Source: Aquificaceae bacterium
GTDB lineage: Bacteria; Aquificota; Aquificia; Aquificales; Aquificaceae
Length of the DNA: 11,305 bases
Reading direction: 5' to 3'
NCBI GenBank assembly: GCA_025057715.1
Contig: JANWVD010000014.1
Coordinates: forward strand, 1-11,305
The notes under the pieces were generated by a model. It had not been told where the DNA came from and searched no databases. It saw only the letters and a list, made by a program, of their open reading frames with translations. Shown here in pieces: positions 1 to 7,098 of this stretch (position 1 is the stretch's first letter; every line of letters starts with the position of its first letter). The position numbers and the translations under genes are program-made.

Positions 1-1268
1 TTTTTAAAAAGCTCCCACGCAGAATATTCGCGCGCGAGCTCTGGGTAGAGTCTTTGGGTTTCAGAGAGGGTCTTTGACATACTTAAATCGCCCCAATAGA
101 GGGATTCAAGAAGCCAAAGGTAATCTTCGCGGGTTTTGTCGGGCTTTTGCTCAAGAAGCTGAGCAGAGCGTTTATAGTCGCCTTTCATGATTGCGGCGAA
201 AGCCGCGTTTAGGTAATCCCCTGCTTGAAGAAAGTTAGAAAGGGCGAGGTCATAGTCGCCTCGGTTATAAGATAGAGCTCCGGCTCTTTGAAGAAACTTT
301 TTGTCGTTGGTTAGGCTGTAAGTTAGGCGGGCGAGCAAAAAGTCGCTCGAGGAGATAACTTCGTATAGGTTAATAGAGAGATTTTGGTCAATAGTTGAGA
401 GAATTGCGGCGCGTCTTAGAGCATCTTCGTGCTTTCCGCTAAGATGGTCTATTAGGGCAAGGTAATAAAGAGCCACAGCCCTTTGAGAAGAGCCAGGCTG
501 GGAATAGGGCTCAAAAATAGCCCTTGCTTGCTGGAAGTTTTTGTTTTGATAGGCAATAATGGCAGCTCGAAGGCGGGTGCTATCACGAAACTGGGGGTTT
601 TCTCTCCCTAAGATAAAATCGCGCACATATGCACAGTATTGAGCGAATGTAACACCAGAGCAATCAGGTGGGCTTTGGATTTGCTTTCTTTCCCTTATGG
701 AATTTACAAAAGACCAAAAGGGGTCTTTTGCAGGCGAAGGCTTTAGATTAAGCATAAACTCAAGCGCGCTTCTTGCTTCACAAGCAGGACCTTGAAAGAT
801 GTGGCTTAAATTGCAAGATTCCCTGAAGAGATTTAGAGCAAGCTGGTCTTGACGCTCTGAGTAGGCAATCCTGCCAAGTAGGTATTGTGCCATTGGTCTA
901 AAGGGGGAATCGGTCTTTAAAACCACCTTGCTGAGCTCTTCCTTTGCAAGGTCAAGGCGGTTTTTTTGCATATATTCAACGCCAAGCCTATAAGAAAGCG
1001 CGTCCTTGGGCTCGCCGCACGAGATGCCTTCAGAGCGCTCAACCTGCGGAAGCTGGGCAAACTCCATCATCTTAGGCGGCTCTAAAAGCCTCCAGCTAAG
1101 GTCGAGTTCTCTCTCTTTTGAGACCTCTATTTTAATGGGCGGGGAGAGCTTTGGCTTTTCCTCTATTGCCTTGCCAGTTAGCTCAACGCCAAGCTCGAAG
1201 TCTCTTTTAATCCCTTGGGCAAAGGTCAGGGTAAGTAAAAAGCTAAATAGCCCTATGAGCCTCCACAT
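1..1268 (-). CDS. Secreted TPR-repeat protein, C-terminus beyond window
   Basis: Reading the minus strand from an ATG at 1268 gives 422 uninterrupted codons and no stop before the window edge, so this is a 5'-complete, 3'-partial gene. The first 17 residues (MWRLIGLFSFLLTLTFA) look like a Sec signal peptide cut before QG, so the protein is probably periplasmic or surface-associated. Helical repeats of TPR type are visible at about residues 91-155, 232-290 and 325-375 (patterns such as YRLGVEYMQKNRLDLAKEEL and YNRGDYDLALSNFLQAGDY). Five cysteines (84, 152, 163, 203, 212) are unusual for a plain TPR scaffold and could form disulfides. The start is supported by a GGGGGAG ribosome site about 4 bases upstream, lying inside the end of pspA, which it overlaps by 26 bases. 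TPR proteins of this kind serve as scaffolds in envelope assembly; the exact role is unknown. Confidence 0.85.
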   Translation of the reverse strand, partial: MWRLIGLFSFLLTLTFAQGIKRDFELGVELTGKAIEEKPKLSPPIKIEVSKERELDLSWRLLEPPKMMEFAQLPQVERSEGISCGEPKDALSYRLGVEYMQKNRLDLAKEELSKVVLKTDSPFRPMAQYLLGRIAYSERQDQLALNLFRESCNLSHIFQGPACEARSALEFMLNLKPSPAKDPFWSFVNSIRERKQIQSPPDCSGVTFAQYCAYVRDFILGRENPQFRDSTRLRAAIIAYQNKNFQQARAIFEPYSQPGSSQRAVALYYLALIDHLSGKHEDALRRAAILSTIDQNLSINLYEVISSSDFLLARLTYSLTNDKKFLQRAGALSYNRGDYDLALSNFLQAGDYLNAAFAAIMKGDYKRSAQLLEQKPDKTREDYLWLLESLYWGDLSMSKTLSETQRLYPELAREYSAWELFK

Positions 1269-1878
1269 AAAGCTCCCCCAAATGACAGGTTACATTTAGC
1301 TTAATTATAACACTTCGCTCATCGTAAAGGTCTATCAAAGAATAGCAAGCATTATCACAACCAAAGGACCAAAACTTATCAAGACCAATCCCTAAAACAG
1401 CGCAATACAGAACCCGCATAGGCACTGAATGGGTAACTAAAGCAACATTCTCACCATCGTGATTGAGTCTAAGGTGATTTAACATATCAACAATTCTTCT
1501 TTCCACCTCCTTTAAGCTCTCGCCGTTTTGAAAATGGACCTCGTGGGGGCTATTTAGCCACAGATTAAAATCCTTTTCAAAGCGAGATTGAACCTCGTCA
1601 ATGAGCATCCCAGACCAAATCCCGTGGTCTATCTCTATAAGCCTCTCGTCTGGTATTGGCTCAAGGCTGAGCTCTTTGGCAATGGCAAGAGCTGTATCAT
1701 AAGTCCTGCTTAATGGGGAAGTGTAAATAGTCTTAATAGGGTATTCCTTTAAATGCCTTGCTATGGCATTAGCTTGAAGCCTTCCAAGCTCGGTAAGCCC
1801 AGGGTCGAGTCTTCCTTGATATCTGCCTTCTAAGTTAAAAGAGCTCTGAGCGTGCCTTATTACAAAAAGTCTTACCAA
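1243..1878 (-). CDS. pspA: Metal-independent phosphoserine phosphatase PspA
   Basis: A 211-residue histidine phosphatase (phosphoglycerate mutase-like) protein. The catalytic RHA motif places the phospho-accepting histidine at position 9; R58, E82 and H150 (VTHS) complete the expected active site. Two features point to the phosphoserine phosphatase subgroup described in Hydrogenobacter thermophilus rather than to a mutase: a histidine at position 85 in EIDHG, the residue number I recall as important for phosphoserine recognition, and the C-terminal tail CHLGELYVEAH. Comparison with that protein is from memory, not an alignment. It would hydrolyse L-phosphoserine to serine in the cytoplasm. 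The start is TTG at 1878, with GAGAGGAAG at 1883-1891 as ribosome site, and it overlaps the end of the aminotransferase gene by 7 bases. This indicates translational coupling and supports a two-enzyme serine module. Confidence 0.9.
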   Translation of the reverse strand: MVRLFVIRHAQSSFNLEGRYQGRLDPGLTELGRLQANAIARHLKEYPIKTIYTSPLSRTYDTALAIAKELSLEPIPDERLIEIDHGIWSGMLIDEVQSRFEKDFNLWLNSPHEVHFQNGESLKEVERRIVDMLNHLRLNHDGENVALVTHSVPMRVLYCAVLGIGLDKFWSFGCDNACYSLIDLYDERSVIIKLNVTCHLGELYVEAHRAI

Positions 1879-2984
1879 ACTGCTTCCTCTCTTAGGGTTT
1901 TGATAAAAGCCCCGACCGCTGACTCAACATCAACGCTTTGACCCATTTGCAAAAGACAGACGCCAATCATACCAATAAGCATCATAGCGTCCTTTGCATC
2001 AACGCCCATGTGCGAGATTCTAATTATCTTGCCCTTTAACCTATCCTGACCGCCGGCTATCCTAATTGAATGCTTTAGCAAAGCACGCCTGAGCTCCTCA
2101 GAGCGCTCATAAATAAGCGCACTGACAGAAATCGAAGGACTCTTAGCAAGCGGCTCAAAGCCATAACTTGAAAGCGCTCTCAAGGTCCCAAGCGCTATTG
2201 CCCTATGGCGCTTTTCTACCGCTTCCATGCCGCCTTTTAAAATCAGCTTGAGAGACTCTTCAAGCGCAAGCACCAAGCTTATCGCAGGCGTCCAAGCAGT
2301 TTGACCTTCAACTTGCTTCTTTAGCTCCCTTTTAATATCAAAGTAATAACCACCACCGTATAGGCGGCTTAGAGCCCTCTTGGAAAACCAAACGAGAGAG
2401 AGCCCAGGGGGCAATAAAAGCGCCTTTTGAGAGCCACCAATAAGAACATCAATCCCCCAGCTTGAGGGAATTATGTTATAAACCCCAAGCGCCGTTATGG
2501 CATCCGCGACACAAAGAGCATCAAAATCCTTGCAAAGGCGACCAATCTCAGGTGCTGGATGATAAACACCCGTTGAAGTTTCGCAAATCTGGAAAAGAAC
2601 GCCGCTCACCCCTTGTTTTAAGTGATTAAAAACCACATCTAAATCCGCACTTTCACCCCACTCAAGGCTATATTCAACAACCTCAAGCCCATAATACCTC
2701 GCAATTTCTACCCACCTTTGACCAAATTTACCCGCATTTATAACCAAAACTCGCTCACCTTGCCTAAAGAAGTTAACAACAGATGCTTCCATAGCACCAG
2801 TCCCAGAGGCGGTTAAAAACACAAACTCGTCAGAGTCTTCCCTCAAAAGCTCCTTTATAAGAGCCCTTGCACGCATAAAAGCCTCGCGAAACTCTTCGGT
2901 GCGATGGTGAATTATCTGAGAGCCAAGCACCCCCAAAACTTTCGGGGGAATCTCTACAGGACCAGGGGTAAAAAGCCTTTCCAT
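1872..2984 (-). CDS. Class V aminotransferase, probable phosphoserine or serine/alanine-glyoxylate type
   Basis: A 370-residue PLP enzyme of fold type I, class V. Visible landmarks are the N-terminal LFTPGPV (4-10), HHRTEEF (26-32), the cofactor loop SGTGA (60-64), D161 in VADAITALG for the pyridine nitrogen, the Schiff-base lysine K187 in GGSQKALLLPPG, the TPAIS segment near 232 and R322 in RISHMG, the usual carboxylate-binding arginine of the alanine-glyoxylate/serine-pyruvate branch. Members of this branch are often mislabelled as a soluble hydrogenase subunit. Because the gene runs straight into pspA with a 7-base overlap, I infer that it makes phosphoserine from 3-phosphohydroxypyruvate and glutamate; serine-glyoxylate or alanine-glyoxylate activity remains possible. 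No Shine-Dalgarno site precedes the ATG, but TATAAT lies 6 bases upstream, suggesting a leaderless transcript. Confidence 0.88.
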   Translation of the reverse strand: MERLFTPGPVEIPPKVLGVLGSQIIHHRTEEFREAFMRARALIKELLREDSDEFVFLTASGTGAMEASVVNFFRQGERVLVINAGKFGQRWVEIARYYGLEVVEYSLEWGESADLDVVFNHLKQGVSGVLFQICETSTGVYHPAPEIGRLCKDFDALCVADAITALGVYNIIPSSWGIDVLIGGSQKALLLPPGLSLVWFSKRALSRLYGGGYYFDIKRELKKQVEGQTAWTPAISLVLALEESLKLILKGGMEAVEKRHRAIALGTLRALSSYGFEPLAKSPSISVSALIYERSEELRRALLKHSIRIAGGQDRLKGKIIRISHMGVDAKDAMMLIGMIGVCLLQMGQSVDVESAVGAFIKTLREEAVW

Positions 2985-2990
2985 AAGTTG

Positions 2991-2996
2991 ATTATA
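2991..2996 (-). promoter_or_regulatory. Perfect -10 box placed for a leaderless aminotransferase mRNA
   Basis: On the minus strand, TATAAT ends 6 bases before the ATG at 2984, so transcription should start at or next to the A of the start codon. No purine-rich ribosome site exists in between. A convincing -35 hexamer is not visible at 16-18 bases; a TTGAAT at 3019-3024 is too far (22 bases). The box directly follows a hairpin at 3001-3013. Confidence 0.5.
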
Positions 2997-3000
2997 AAAC

Positions 3001-3013
3001 GCGCCTTCGGCGC
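3001..3013 (-). terminator. GAA-loop hairpin after yicC, possible short terminator
   Basis: Minus-strand GCGCC-GAA-GGCGC forms a five-base-pair G+C stem with a three-base loop. It starts 3 bases after the yicC stop codon and is followed by GTTTTAT. The stem and T-run are short for a classical intrinsic terminator, so termination is likely partial. A near-copy follows the DUF2325 gene at 6736-6746. Confidence 0.45.
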
Positions 3014-3016
3014 AAT

Positions 3017-3856
3017 TTATTCAAGATTAGCGAGCTGTTGCCTAATTCGCTCAAGCTGGGTTTTAACCTCCACCGCGTAATTTGAAAGCGCTGGCATCTT
3101 CGTAGTCATTGTATTAATTTCCCTGTGCATCTCCTGAATTAAAAACTCGAGCTTTCTTGCGCTCTCTTGAGAATTTAACAAGCTAAGCGATTGCTCTATG
3201 TGAGAAAAGAGGCGGGTTATTTCCTCTTCTATGTCCATTCGGGATATTAAAATCAAAAGTTCCCCAGCTTTGAGATTGCTATCCTCAATTTTAAGCTCTG
3301 CCATACGCTCAAGGAGCTTGGTCTTTTGCTGCTCGTAAAGTTCGTCTTTTAGAGAATTTACTTCATTTAAGATGTCTTTTATGGTAAAAAGCCTTTGAAT
3401 AATGTCTTTTGTGAGAACTCTCCCTTCATTTTGTCTGCTTTTGATAAAATCCCCGAGGGCTGTTTTTACAATATCCCTTATTGGCTCTATGAGTTCATCC
3501 CCGATGACTTGCTCTCTTGGTCCATGGAGCTTAAAAGCGAGCTCTAAAATGCTATCATCGCTCACGCTAAGCCCAAGGCTTTGAACAAGCTGTTTTGCCA
3601 ACTTTACGCTCTTCTCTATGGACTCAAACTCAGGAATAGCGTCGTCTTTTCTTATGAGGTTTAGACTAACTTGCACCTGACCTCTTTTGATAAATTCCTT
3701 TACTAACTCTCTGATAGAAAACTCAAGCAAAACATTAGGCACGCTTAAACGCACGTTTATGTCGAGATTTTTGCTATTTAGACCCTTGATGTAAACCTCT
3801 ACATTGTAATCTTTTAACTCCCCAGTGGCAAAGCCAAAGCCGGTCATACTTTGCAT
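3017..3856 (-). CDS. yicC: YicC-family endoribonuclease
   Basis: A 279-residue protein carrying the hallmarks of the YicC/YloC family: the N-terminal SMTGFG (residues 3-8), RQNEGR (141-146), the acidic stretch MDIEEEITRLFSHIE (207-221), the signature RKLEFLIQEMHREINT (234-249) and the C-terminal ERIRQQLANLE. Family members are cytoplasmic endoribonucleases; E. coli YicC has been linked to decay of the small RNA RyhB. Length is normal for the family. The ATG follows the tonB stop by only 3 bases, with AGGAAAG upstream inside the tonB end as ribosome site, so the two genes are probably co-transcribed. The common gmk or rpoZ neighbour of this family is not present here. A link to iron control through the adjacent tonB is tempting but unproven. 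Confidence 0.93.
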   Translation of the reverse strand: MQSMTGFGFATGELKDYNVEVYIKGLNSKNLDINVRLSVPNVLLEFSIRELVKEFIKRGQVQVSLNLIRKDDAIPEFESIEKSVKLAKQLVQSLGLSVSDDSILELAFKLHGPREQVIGDELIEPIRDIVKTALGDFIKSRQNEGRVLTKDIIQRLFTIKDILNEVNSLKDELYEQQKTKLLERMAELKIEDSNLKAGELLILISRMDIEEEITRLFSHIEQSLSLLNSQESARKLEFLIQEMHREINTMTTKMPALSNYAVEVKTQLERIRQQLANLE

Positions 3857-3859
3857 CTA

Positions 3860-4639
3860 TTATTGACTTTCCTGAGTTAGCCTAAAAACTATCGGCAAGG
3901 TCAGATGAAGACGCCTCTCTGGAAGTGGAAACTCCCTGCTTGATGCGTTAACAGCGCGGACAACTGCATCATCAAGCACTTTATAACCAGAGCTCTGTCT
4001 TATTTCAAATCCGCAAAAAGACTCAGGGCTTAAGCATAAAACCACGATAGTTCGCCCCTCCCAGCCTCTTATCCTTGCAACCATGGGATATTCGAGTTTT
4101 CTTAGTATCATGTCCCTTATGATTGAATAATTTTGCCTTCTGAATTCTGCAACGTAATTCTCATAATCTCTTTGACCAAGCTCTTTGTTTAGCATCTCAC
4201 CATGCGATGCTTTATGCGCACCCTCTTGCAAGGTCCCATGTTGGCCAAGCATATTTCCCTTAACCTCTTGGGTATAATCTTGGCTAGCTTCGCTGGATTC
4301 TTGGGCGATAATTGACCTTTCCTTAACTTGGTCTTGCGCAATTTGGCTAACTTGAGACAAAGGCTGGTGTTGGAATTTTCCTTTGGGGCTTTGGGCTATT
4401 TGGTTAGCATGCACCCTTGCAGGGCTGTTAGGGGCATTCCCCCTTCCTTTAGGTTTTGGGTTCATTTCATATTCGTATTCTGATTCCCGAGTTTTCACCT
4501 CCTGGATAAGATAGAGCTCTATGGGCTCCGTTATTGGGGACCTCTGTCTTAAAAAGATTCCCCTAACAAGCAAAGGCAGGAAAAGCGCGGGCAAGGATAG
4601 GATTAAGCTTAAGCCAATTGCATATGTTCGGTTATTCAT
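3860..4639 (-). CDS. tonB: TonB energy-transducing protein
   Basis: A 259-residue protein with a basic N-terminus, one membrane segment (about 6-30) and a C-terminal TonB domain at about 170-259, recognisable by YPMVARIRGWEGRTIVV, the SSG and LDDAVV elements (216-226) and FPLPERRLHLTLPIVF. It would span the periplasm and pass proton-motive-force energy to outer-membrane receptors, with ExbB and ExbD, which are not in this window. The linker (about 45-165) is rich in Gln, Ser and His rather than the usual Pro-Glu/Pro-Lys repeats. Two cysteines, C202 and C209, sit in one hairpin of the C-terminal domain and could pair. The ATG has AGGG six bases upstream. It lies downstream of the TonB-dependent receptor but is separated from it by a terminator; a weak TATATT at 4669-4674 may give it its own promoter. 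Confidence 0.85.
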   Translation of the reverse strand: MNNRTYAIGLSLILSLPALFLPLLVRGIFLRQRSPITEPIELYLIQEVKTRESEYEYEMNPKPKGRGNAPNSPARVHANQIAQSPKGKFQHQPLSQVSQIAQDQVKERSIIAQESSEASQDYTQEVKGNMLGQHGTLQEGAHKASHGEMLNKELGQRDYENYVAEFRRQNYSIIRDMILRKLEYPMVARIRGWEGRTIVVLCLSPESFCGFEIRQSSGYKVLDDAVVRAVNASSREFPLPERRLHLTLPIVFRLTQESQ

Positions 4640-4679
4640 CTAAAGCCCTGCCAAGGTCATCAATGAGTAATATAGCCTC

Positions 4680-4714
4680 AAAAAGCTTAAAAAGCGAGCT
4701 TAAAAGCTCGCTTT
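4680..4714 (-). terminator. Intrinsic terminator overlapping the receptor stop codon
   Basis: On the minus strand AAAGCGAGC (4714-4706) pairs with GCTCGCTTT (4699-4691) across a six-base loop, nine perfect pairs that can extend to ten, followed by a broken T-rich run to 4680. The 5' arm is formed by the last codons of the receptor gene (Lys-Ala-Ser), and the stop codon at 4700-4702 lies in the loop. Ribosomes finishing translation would cover the 5' arm, so termination may depend on ribosome release. Confidence 0.75.
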
Positions 4715-6685
4715 CATGCCTAAAAAGAGAAAGGTGCCAGTTAAACCAAGGTCGGCGTCCCTTTGGTTAGTTATGTTATCAACACCAGAAAATAGCTCGA
4801 AGTTTTTGCCAATACCCTGGGATGCGTATAGATTGAGCAAGTTAAAGCTCTTTTTAGGACCTCCTTGGGTTAGCAGAATGTCAGAGGTATGCTCAGAGGA
4901 GAACGAAACGCTCGTTTTTGAAAATGGCTTCCAATTTAGCTGGCTTACCAACCTATGCCTTGGGCGCTGAGTAAGTCTCTGATTTGCTTTTTCGTCATAA
5001 GCCTCAAGAAAAGTATAAGATAGCCTAAGCCCGAGGTTTTTGCTAAGCCTTGAATCAAAAGAGAACTCAGCCCCTGATATAGATGCTTCCCCGATATTTC
5101 TGTAAGTTGCCCCAAGAAATCCGGGTGGCAAGGGTGTATCTAAGATTGGACAGGCTGCCGGTGCTCGCCCGCGAGTGTTGTCACAAACAATCGCCAGCTC
5201 AATTAAATCCTTAGCCTTTAGATAAAAACCGCCAACCCTTAGAGAGACTTTATCAAAGTCCTTTTCCAAGGCGATATCAAAGCCTTGCGTCTTTTCGCTC
5301 TTTAGGTTTTCATTGCCGTTAACAAAGTAGTTAGAAAATCTAAAGAATATGAACCTTTCGCGAAATGGCGGGTTGCGAAAGCCCTGAGAGTAGCTTGCTT
5401 TCAATCTTAAAGTTTCAGAAATATTGTAAGTTAAACCTGCCCTCGGGCTTATATCTGCCTCTCCTTCACTACTATCGTCGTATCTAACCCCTAAAACCAA
5501 AAAAAGTTTGTCAGAGACAAACCACTCGTCTTGTAAATAGACGCCGTAAAAGTCCCCCTCGACTCTATATAGGTTTTTCCTCCCTTCCAATGCGCCCCTG
5601 TCAATCACAGACAACAGCCTTCCTCTTCCGAGCCTCGTTGTATCAACGCCTTCTTTTCTATACTCGCCACCAACGGTTATCCTATGGGTGGTAAAGGCAT
5701 CAAAGCTTAAATTCCCCTCTAAGACACGAAGGTAGAATTTTTGGTCGTCAAAGCGCAAAAATCGCCCGGATGGAATCTCGTATTGCTTTAGGTCAGTCTC
5801 GAGCTCCGAGCTATAGCCTCTTAAGAAAACCCTCAAGTTATCGCCAGAATGAGTAAAGGAAAGCGATAGGTTTGTCCTTTTATCCTCGTTTTTAGTCTTT
5901 GCCAAAACGCTCGTGCCAACCCTTGGGACTGTAGAGGTAAAGATTTGCTCGGGTTTATTTTGTTGAAATCCCGCATCAAAGCGTAGCTTGCTCTGACCCT
6001 TTTCGTCAAGGTAGAAAAAGAGGTTAACCCCAACTTCGCTAATAAGCTGGGAAGTATCTACACTCTCTCTTGTGGATTTGTTTATATACATCTCTTGGTC
6101 TTTATAGCCTGCAAAAACACCCACATTGAATCTACCAAGCCTGCCTGTATAGGCACCAACGGTAACTTCTTTCACCTCAGGCTCGTTTGAGGAAGTGTAT
6201 TTGCCAGCCTTGAACCTTATCCTAAACTCTGGATTTTGAGGCTCTCTGGTTATAACATTTACGACCCCACCAATCGCATCAGAGCCGTAAAGAACGCTTG
6301 CCGGACCTTTAAGGACCTCAACCCTCTCAAAGTTTCCAAAAAACAGCCTGTCAAGGTCAAAGTCCCTGTCAGTCGTTGAGGCAATGCGCCTTCCGTCTAT
6401 CAAAACAAGAACCTTGTCTGCGTCAAAGCCTCTTATGCTGAAAAACGACCTTCCGCGATTTAAATTCTTATAAGAATATAAAGAGCTGTCGGTAAGAGAT
6501 AGGTCCCTTAATACCCCAAAGCGACCAAGCGCATCAAGCTCGCCCCTGTTTACAACCTTGGCAGGTGAAGGAACCTGCTTTAGCTTAAGCTCCTGACGGG
6601 TTGCCGAGATGACAACCTCTTCAAGCTCTGTCTCTTTGGCAAAAACTACGCCCACCAGCGACATAAGCAAGGCCAATCTCTTCAT
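4700..6685 (-). CDS. TonB-dependent outer-membrane receptor
   Basis: A 661-residue outer-membrane receptor. Residues 1-16 form a signal peptide; EEVVISATR (22-30) is a plausible TonB box; the plug domain spans about 38-148 and shows FFSIRGFDADKVLVLIDGRR and RVEVLKGPASVLYGSDAIGG, with VVNVITREP closing it. The rest is alternating beta-strand sequence of a 22-strand barrel, with YSQGFRNPPF near 432-441, and the chain ends in Phe as usual for barrel insertion. C501 and C512 lie in one predicted extracellular loop and probably form a disulfide. The substrate cannot be read from the sequence; related proteins take up ferric siderophores, haem or cobalamin. AGAGGT six bases before the ATG is a good ribosome site. 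It lies between a DUF2325-like gene and tonB, all on the same strand. Confidence 0.93.
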   Translation of the reverse strand: MKRLALLMSLVGVVFAKETELEEVVISATRQELKLKQVPSPAKVVNRGELDALGRFGVLRDLSLTDSSLYSYKNLNRGRSFFSIRGFDADKVLVLIDGRRIASTTDRDFDLDRLFFGNFERVEVLKGPASVLYGSDAIGGVVNVITREPQNPEFRIRFKAGKYTSSNEPEVKEVTVGAYTGRLGRFNVGVFAGYKDQEMYINKSTRESVDTSQLISEVGVNLFFYLDEKGQSKLRFDAGFQQNKPEQIFTSTVPRVGTSVLAKTKNEDKRTNLSLSFTHSGDNLRVFLRGYSSELETDLKQYEIPSGRFLRFDDQKFYLRVLEGNLSFDAFTTHRITVGGEYRKEGVDTTRLGRGRLLSVIDRGALEGRKNLYRVEGDFYGVYLQDEWFVSDKLFLVLGVRYDDSSEGEADISPRAGLTYNISETLRLKASYSQGFRNPPFRERFIFFRFSNYFVNGNENLKSEKTQGFDIALEKDFDKVSLRVGGFYLKAKDLIELAIVCDNTRGRAPAACPILDTPLPPGFLGATYRNIGEASISGAEFSFDSRLSKNLGLRLSYTFLEAYDEKANQRLTQRPRHRLVSQLNWKPFSKTSVSFSSEHTSDILLTQGGPKKSFNLLNLYASQGIGKNFELFSGVDNITNQRDADLGLTGTFLFLGMKASF

Positions 6686-6735
6686 CTCTCTACCTCTTCA
6701 AAAATTCTAAACTTAATATAAAAGAAACTTATAAC

Positions 6736-6746
6736 GCGCTTCGCGC
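6736..6746 (-). terminator. GAA-loop hairpin after the DUF2325 gene
   Basis: Minus-strand GCGC-GAA-GCGC starts 4 bases after the DUF2325 stop codon and is followed by GTTATAAG. The four-pair stem is weak alone, but the arrangement nearly repeats the one after yicC at 3001-3013. It also sits between a TTGACT at 6749-6754 and TATAAG at 6728-6733 (15-base spacing), so it may belong to a receptor promoter instead of, or as well as, acting as a terminator. Confidence 0.35.
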
Positions 6747-6750
6747 AAAG

Positions 6751-7047
6751 TCAACCTGAGGTCTCTTTAACCCTATCGACCAACCTCTTAAGCTCTCGCT
6801 CAAGCGAGCAAACCCCGTGCGAATGACAAAAGATGCACCTCTCTTTGGCATAGCTCTTAGCAAGTTTTACCATGTTATGCCCAACGAGCGAAGTAAAGAC
6901 AATAACAAAATCAGCACAAGCGAGCGCGCTATCGATGTTTTGCTGGGTCTCTTGATTTATAAACCTCAGCTCAATTCCATAGCGCTTTGAGAGCTCTTTG
7001 ACCCTGCTTTTCATCCTATCATGTCCGCCAAGCACCACGCACCTCAT
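6751..7047 (-). CDS. DUF2325-like small protein with Cys/His cluster
   Basis: A 98-residue cytoplasmic protein with the pattern of DUF2325: an N-terminal strand VVLGGHDRM (4-12), a central VIVFTSLVGHNMV (48-60) and a C-terminal SLERELKRL (81-89). Biochemical function of the family is not established, as far as I know. Here the C-terminal part holds C71, C74, H75, H77 and C80, a dense set of potential metal ligands, plus C3 and C44. The ATG has a strong AGGAGGT at 7053-7059 and a near-consensus promoter at 7070-7098. It precedes the TonB-dependent receptor on the same strand with 65 bases between, so a role in sensing or handling the imported metal or cofactor is possible, but this rests on position and cysteines only. 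Confidence 0.75.
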   Translation of the reverse strand: MRCVVLGGHDRMKSRVKELSKRYGIELRFINQETQQNIDSALACADFVIVFTSLVGHNMVKLAKSYAKERCIFCHSHGVCSLERELKRLVDRVKETSG

Positions 7048-7069
7048 TTCATAACCTCCTACCGCCTAA

Positions 7070-7098
7070 ATCATACTAAGATTGAAATCTGATGTCAA
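7070..7098 (-). promoter_or_regulatory. Near-consensus promoter for the DUF2325 gene
   Basis: Minus strand: TTGACA (7093-7098), a 17-base spacer and TATGAT (7070-7075), six and five matches to the sigma-70 consensus. The start point would be near 7063, giving a leader of about 15 bases with the AGGAGGT site. The -35 box lies inside the first codons of the divergent membrane-protein gene, so the two starts may interfere. Confidence 0.75.

Noticed and set aside
1006..1299. Plus-strand open frame of 97 codons
   Set aside because: It is a shadow of the TPR gene and the pspA end on the opposite strand, with biased Ser-rich composition and no ribosome site or family pattern.
3019..3024. TTGAAT as -35 for the aminotransferase promoter
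   Set aside because: The 22-base distance to TATAAT is outside the normal range, so I report only the -10 box.
4640..4700. Minus-strand open stretch before tonB that would read ...EAILLIDDLGRALDE then stop, overlapping the tonB start
   Set aside because: It looks protein-like but has no ATG, GTG or TTG start in frame before the upstream stops inside the receptor gene, so it is not supported as a leader peptide or gene.
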